26,642 nt of DNA from an uncultured Pelagibacteraceae bacterium. GTDB lineage: Bacteria; Pseudomonadota; Alphaproteobacteria; Pelagibacterales; Pelagibacteraceae. The notes beneath the pieces were generated by a model, which did no database searches, had not been told where the DNA came from, and saw only the letters and a program-made list of their open reading frames with translations. The first letter of the stretch is position 1. Each line of letters opens with the position of its first letter. Location: contig CACLMO010000011.1 in assembly GCA_902608065.1 (NCBI GenBank), forward strand, positions 1-26,642, in the 5' to 3' direction. A program made the translations under genes and the position numbers. Of this stretch, positions 23,571 through 26,642 are shown one piece after another.

Positions 23571-24812
23571 ATGATTAGTTACTCTAAAGCTTTAAGATTA
23601 ATTGAAAAAAATCCTATCAAATTAAAAAATGAAAAGATTTCTACAATTAATTCAATAAATAGAGTTTCTGCTAAAAATATTCTCTCGCCAAATAATAACC
23701 CTTTATCTAATAATGCCGCATTCGACGGTTTTGCTATTCTATCTAAAGAAACCAAAAATTTAAGTAAAAAAAAATTTAAAAAATTTAAAATATTAAAAAC
23801 AATTGCAGCAGGAGATAATCCTAAAATAAAAAATTATAAAAAAAATTCAGTCGTTGAAGTAATGACAGGCGGTTTAATACCAAAATATTATGATTCCATT
23901 TTACCTGTTGAAAGAGCAAAATATTATCCATCAAATAATAACCCAACTCATTTAATTGTAAGCGAAAGAGTTAAAAAATTTTCTTATGTAAGATTTGCTG
24001 GAGAAGATTACAAAAAAAAAGATATAGTGCTTAAAAAGGGTGAATTAATTCAACCAAAACATTTAATGGCATTTACAGCATTGGGTGTTAAAGAAGTTGA
24101 AGTCAAAAAAAAACCTAAAATAATTTTTTTTAGCACAGGTAATGAAATAGTTGACTATAAAAAGAAAATTATTCCAGCTTGGAAAGTGAGAAATTCTAAT
24201 AATTACTATTTTAAGACTTTTGCTGATAGCATGAATTTAGAAATTATAAATGGAGGCACCATCAAAGATAACAAGTCAAATGAATTAAAAAAATTACTAA
24301 GAAAGTTTTTAAAATCAGATATAGATTTATTTGTAACCTCAGGAGCAATTTCTGCAGGAAAATATGACTTTATACCCACACTTATTAAGAATTATGGATT
24401 TAAAAAATGTTTTAAGGGTGTAGCTATAAAACCAGGACGACCAATTATGCTATCAAAACTAAATAACAAATTATTTTTTGGTTTACCTGGAAATCCTATT
24501 TCTTGCGCCACAGGGTTCCGTTTTTTTATTTATCCATTATTACGTAATAGTTTAGGAATGTTAAAAGAAAAAAAATTTAAGGGTCAACTAATTAACAAAT
24601 ATTCAAAATCAAAAAATTTTACACATTTTGCAAGATGTCTAATAAATTTTAATAACAAGGGGTCGGGAAAATTACAGACTTTGCAAGGGCAACAGTCTCA
24701 TAGAATTGAATCATTTGTAAAAGCAAACTGTTGGGGTATTTTTCCTGGAGGCAAAGAGCAATTTAAATCAGGAAATATTATTGAATGGTTGCATTTGACT
24801 CCTAATAATTAA
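23571..24812 (+). CDS. moeA: Molybdopterin molybdenumtransferase MoeA
   Basis: 413 residues, the usual MoeA length. It inserts molybdate into adenylated molybdopterin. Visible motifs: NNAAFDGFAI with Asp52 (usually SAMDGYA), AGEDYKKKDIVLKKGE, FFSTGNEIVDY, TSGAISAGKYDF (usually SGGVSVGDYD) and FGLPGNPISC from residue 303. The substitutions are conservative and the metal-site Asp residues remain. A QSHRIESFVKANCWGIFP-type tail is present at the C-terminus. It follows moaC after one base and has no own ribosome-binding site, so it is co-transcribed. MogA is not seen in the window. Confidence 0.93.
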   Translation: MISYSKALRLIEKNPIKLKNEKISTINSINRVSAKNILSPNNNPLSNNAAFDGFAILSKETKNLSKKKFKKFKILKTIAAGDNPKIKNYKKNSVVEVMTGGLIPKYYDSILPVERAKYYPSNNNPTHLIVSERVKKFSYVRFAGEDYKKKDIVLKKGELIQPKHLMAFTALGVKEVEVKKKPKIIFFSTGNEIVDYKKKIIPAWKVRNSNNYYFKTFADSMNLEIINGGTIKDNKSNELKKLLRKFLKSDIDLFVTSGAISAGKYDFIPTLIKNYGFKKCFKGVAIKPGRPIMLSKLNNKLFFGLPGNPISCATGFRFFIYPLLRNSLGMLKEKKFKGQLINKYSKSKNFTHFARCLINFNNKGSGKLQTLQGQQSHRIESFVKANCWGIFPGGKEQFKSGNIIEWLHLTPNN

Positions 24813-24948
24813 AAATCCTCTCTTTCAATTAAAAAGTGAATTTTAATAGAACAAACCATTTGTTAAATTGAAATTGTAACTCAATATTTAATTGAAAATA
24901 TAACCAAATATACTAGAGTAATTCTAATTAACAACTAAGGGAGAAACA
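24813..24948 (+). promoter_or_regulatory. Upstream region of sorA with ribosome-binding site
   Basis: This 136-base gap is almost pure A+T. It holds an AT-only hairpin, ATTAAAA/TTTTAAT (24828-24834 with 24841-24847), too weak to call a terminator for moeA. TATACT (24909-24914) is a possible -10 and TTGAAA (24892-24897) a possible -35, but their spacing (11) is wrong, so neither pairing is convincing. AAGGGAG at 24938-24944 is a strong ribosome-binding site for sorA, better than that of most genes here, suggesting high translation. Confidence 0.4.
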
Positions 24949-26172
24949 ATGAAAAAAAGAATTATAAAAAAAATTGATACTAGCAGAAGAAATTTTTTAA
25001 CTGGCTCAGTTACTTTAGCCGGAGTTGCGGCAGCTACATCCGTACTGCCAATAACAATTGTAAAAGCTAATCATGGAGATTCTAGCCCAAAAGGTTTACC
25101 AAATTTTATTAGTTGGAAAGATAGAAATGCTTTGATTGTTCATTCAGATAAAGGAATTGAGACACATAGAAGCGCAATTGGGGAAAGTTTAATAACTCCA
25201 AATAGAAATATTTATATTAGAAATAATATGCCGACTATGTCCGACACACAAATTGGAGATAGAAATAATTGGAAAGTAAGTATTAAAGGAGTTAAGAATC
25301 CTAAAACTTTTTCTTTGGCACAATTAAAAAAATTAGGCCACACAACAATGGCAACGATATTACAATGTTCAGGAAATGGCAGAGGTTTTTTTGCACACAA
25401 AGTTAGAGGATCACAATGGAAAACTGGAGCAGCAGCATGTGTTCTTTGGACAGGCGTTCCTATGAAATTAGTGGTAGATGCATGTGGTGGTGTTGATACT
25501 GATGCAGTTTTTATGACATCAGCAGGTGTTGATCACGAGCCTACAGGTTTAGATCCAAAAAAAGCTAAAGTTGAAAGATCTGTTCCGAAAAAAGTTTATA
25601 AAGATGCAATGTTGGCTTGGGAAATGAATGGAGTTCCTTTACCTAATGCACATGGCGGTCCTTTGAGAATGGTTACCCCAGGATATTTTGGTATTAACAA
25701 TGTTAAACATCTTGGCCAAGTTGCTTTCACTAAAACTGAATCAACTGTTAAATATATGAAATCAAGTTATCGAATATCTCCAATTGGAAAAAAAGGTTCA
25801 CAGTACCCTTCATGTTGGGAAATGCCTGTAAAATCTTGGATAACTAGACCTACAGATGAGACTGGCACAGTAAAAGCAGGAAATGTTCAAATAGTTGGTG
25901 TAGCTATGGGTGGAACTAAAAAAGTTAGAAGCGTTAAAGTTTCAATTGATGGAGGACAAAGCTGGAAGAGAGCGAAATTTGTTGGTCCTGATCTTGGAAA
26001 ATACGCATGGAGACAGTTTGTTCTTGAAGCAAATTTAGCACCCGGAAATTACAATCTTGCAAGCAAGGCTTCTGGCGGCGGAAAGACTCAACCCGAGCTA
26101 AGAATGGAAAATAGAAGAGGCTACGCTCATAACGGTTGGAAAGATCATAGCGTAAATATTAAAGTAGTATAA
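24949..26172 (+). CDS. sorA: Sulfite dehydrogenase molybdenum subunit (SorA/SoxC family), Tat-exported
   Basis: 407 residues. The N-terminus has a twin-arginine signal SRRNFLTGS (from about residue 12), a hydrophobic stretch and a likely cleavage site after IVKA, so it is exported folded to the periplasm. The sulfite-oxidase domain has Cys140 in ILQCSGNGRGFF, the molybdenum ligand, then PHGGPLRMVTPGYFG-type motif (NAHGGPLRMVTPGYFGI) and VKHLGQ. The C-terminal dimerisation domain has VGVAMGGTKKVRSVKVSIDGG. It would oxidise sulfite to sulfate and pass electrons to the cytochrome encoded next. SoxC is related, but no sox genes are near, so SorA is more likely. Confidence 0.9.
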   Translation: MKKRIIKKIDTSRRNFLTGSVTLAGVAAATSVLPITIVKANHGDSSPKGLPNFISWKDRNALIVHSDKGIETHRSAIGESLITPNRNIYIRNNMPTMSDTQIGDRNNWKVSIKGVKNPKTFSLAQLKKLGHTTMATILQCSGNGRGFFAHKVRGSQWKTGAAACVLWTGVPMKLVVDACGGVDTDAVFMTSAGVDHEPTGLDPKKAKVERSVPKKVYKDAMLAWEMNGVPLPNAHGGPLRMVTPGYFGINNVKHLGQVAFTKTESTVKYMKSSYRISPIGKKGSQYPSCWEMPVKSWITRPTDETGTVKAGNVQIVGVAMGGTKKVRSVKVSIDGGQSWKRAKFVGPDLGKYAWRQFVLEANLAPGNYNLASKASGGGKTQPELRMENRRGYAHNGWKDHSVNIKVV

Positions 26173-26205
26173 AGATTTTAAAATTTAGTATATAAAATTT
26201 TTGTA

Positions 26206-26532
26206 ATGAGAATTTTTAAAATTTTTATTGTTATTTTATTATTTTCATTTCCCTTAACAATAAATCTACAAGCAGATTCAGAAAAAATGGCTTTAGGGCT
26301 GGAGGTTTACAACAATAAAGCTATGTGTGGCACTTGTCATATTTTAAAGGCTGCTGCTTCAGAAGGTAATATAGGTCCAAATTTAGATAGTTTAAAACCT
26401 TTAGAAGAACAAGTGAAACTTGTTGTAACAGAAGGGCTTGGAGTAATGCCAGCATTTGGAGAGGAGGGTTTGTTAACTTCAGAAGAGATTGATGCTGTAT
26501 CATTTTATGTTGCTAATAGTTCTGGAAAATAG
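26206..26532 (+). CDS. sorB: Periplasmic monohaem cytochrome c, probable SorB-type partner
   Basis: 108 residues with an N-terminal Sec signal peptide (hydrophobic run ending LQA, cleavage before DSEK) and a single haem site MCGTCH. Met of GVMPAFGEEG near the C-terminus is the probable axial ligand. The length after cleavage (about 84 residues) is that of small class I cytochromes. It lies 33 bases after sorA, so it is very likely the electron acceptor of sulfite dehydrogenase; the sorB symbol rests on this position. It shows no clear ribosome-binding site. Confidence 0.85.
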   Translation: MRIFKIFIVILLFSFPLTINLQADSEKMALGLEVYNNKAMCGTCHILKAAASEGNIGPNLDSLKPLEEQVKLVVTEGLGVMPAFGEEGLLTSEEIDAVSFYVANSSGK

Positions 26533-26610
26533 CTAAATTATATATTTACAGAGATATTAGATATAATTAAAGTAATTAACAAATCTCGGTTTTTGTGGTT
26601 AGATTTACAT
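26533..26610 (+). promoter_or_regulatory. Leader of moaA with a possible -10 and hairpin
   Basis: TATAAT stands at 26562-26567. A 6-base inverted repeat, AAATCT (26581-26586) and AGATTT (26601-26606), ends 4 bases before the moaA ATG and could form a hairpin around the start; a second stem GAGAT/ATCTC (26551-26555 with 26583-26587) would compete with it. It has no resemblance to the conserved molybdenum-cofactor riboswitch that I can recognise. Confidence 0.3.
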
Positions 26611-26642
26611 ATGTTAATAGATCCATTTCAACGAAAAATATC
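26611..26642 (+). CDS. moaA: GTP 3',8-cyclase MoaA, first codons only
   Basis: The ATG at 26611 opens a frame MLIDPFQRKI that runs off the window. The segment (I/V)DPFxRK is the usual alphaproteobacterial MoaA N-terminus, just ahead of the radical-SAM cysteine motif that would lie beyond the edge. MoaA makes 3',8-cyclo-GTP, the substrate of MoaC, and the neighbourhood (mobA, moaC, moeA) supports the call. Only ten codons can be seen, so the identification rests on a short motif and context. Confidence 0.65.
   Translation, partial: MLIDPFQRKI

Noticed and set aside
24826..24894. Inverted repeat CAATTAAA (24826-24833) and TTTAATTG (24887-24894) as operator for sorA
   Set aside because: In such AT-rich sequence an eight-base AT-type match at 53 bases spacing is easily due to chance.
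26533..26610. Molybdenum-cofactor riboswitch before moaA
   Set aside because: The leader is only about 78 bases, almost all A+T, with weak competing stems and none of the conserved elements I would expect.

Overview
The window is a very AT-rich (I estimate about 70% A+T), tightly packed stretch of bacterial chromosome. Gaps between genes are mostly 0-35 bases, many genes overlap by 1, 4 or 8 bases, and the largest non-coding stretch is about 210 bases. The gene content (tandem glycine riboswitch ahead of gcvT, FdsAB-type formate dehydrogenase, SorA-type sulfite dehydrogenase, 5-oxoprolinase subunits, a DUF1365/Cfa lipid cluster) and the streamlining fit a marine alphaproteobacterium of the SAR11 (Pelagibacterales) type. 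That assignment is an inference from gene content and base composition; there is no rRNA marker here. I saw no mobile element, CRISPR array, tRNA or rRNA.

Layout. (1) 1-2729: a 5-oxoprolinase locus with pxpA (cut by the left edge, minus strand) divergent from pxpB-pxpC, followed by an overlapping EamA-type exporter gene. (2) 2743-7285: a promoter, a two-aptamer glycine riboswitch and the glycine cleavage genes gcvT-gcvH-gcvP. (3) 7295-11775: without a visible break, a flavoprotein (COG2907), DUF1365, Cfa-like methyltransferase and DUF3833 lipoprotein run on from gcvP; a convergent short-chain dehydrogenase shares stop-codon bases with the last gene. This is the conserved proteobacterial lipid-modification cluster. 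(4) 11902-14646: a divergent SDR-like gene without the catalytic Tyr, a small basic DUF5872-like protein, TspO, and a FOXRED1-like flavoprotein. (5) 14648-22374, minus strand: an operon read right to left of a NifU/IscU-like scaffold, an HPP membrane protein, fdhD, a fused FdsG-FdsB subunit, FdsA and SelO. (6) 22417-26642, plus strand and divergent from (5): molybdenum cofactor genes mobA-moaC-moeA, the Tat-exported sulfite dehydrogenase sorA with its cytochrome c partner, and the first codons of moaA at the right edge.

How the parts fit. Regions 5 and 6 form a molybdenum-enzyme island: two Mo enzymes (cytoplasmic NAD-linked formate oxidation, periplasmic sulfite oxidation) sit next to cofactor synthesis (MoaA, MoaC, MoeA, MobA) and maturation (FdhD) genes. 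Glycine cleavage supplies methylene-THF, formate can leave the same one-carbon pool and be oxidised by FDH, and the Cfa-like enzyme would draw methyl groups from SAM; the one-carbon theme linking regions 2, 3 and 5 is my inference. The most notable details are a cysteine-ligand swap in the FdsB 4Fe-4S site, the NifU-like and HPP genes inside the FDH operon, and the apparent read-through of the glycine-riboswitch operon into the lipid cluster.
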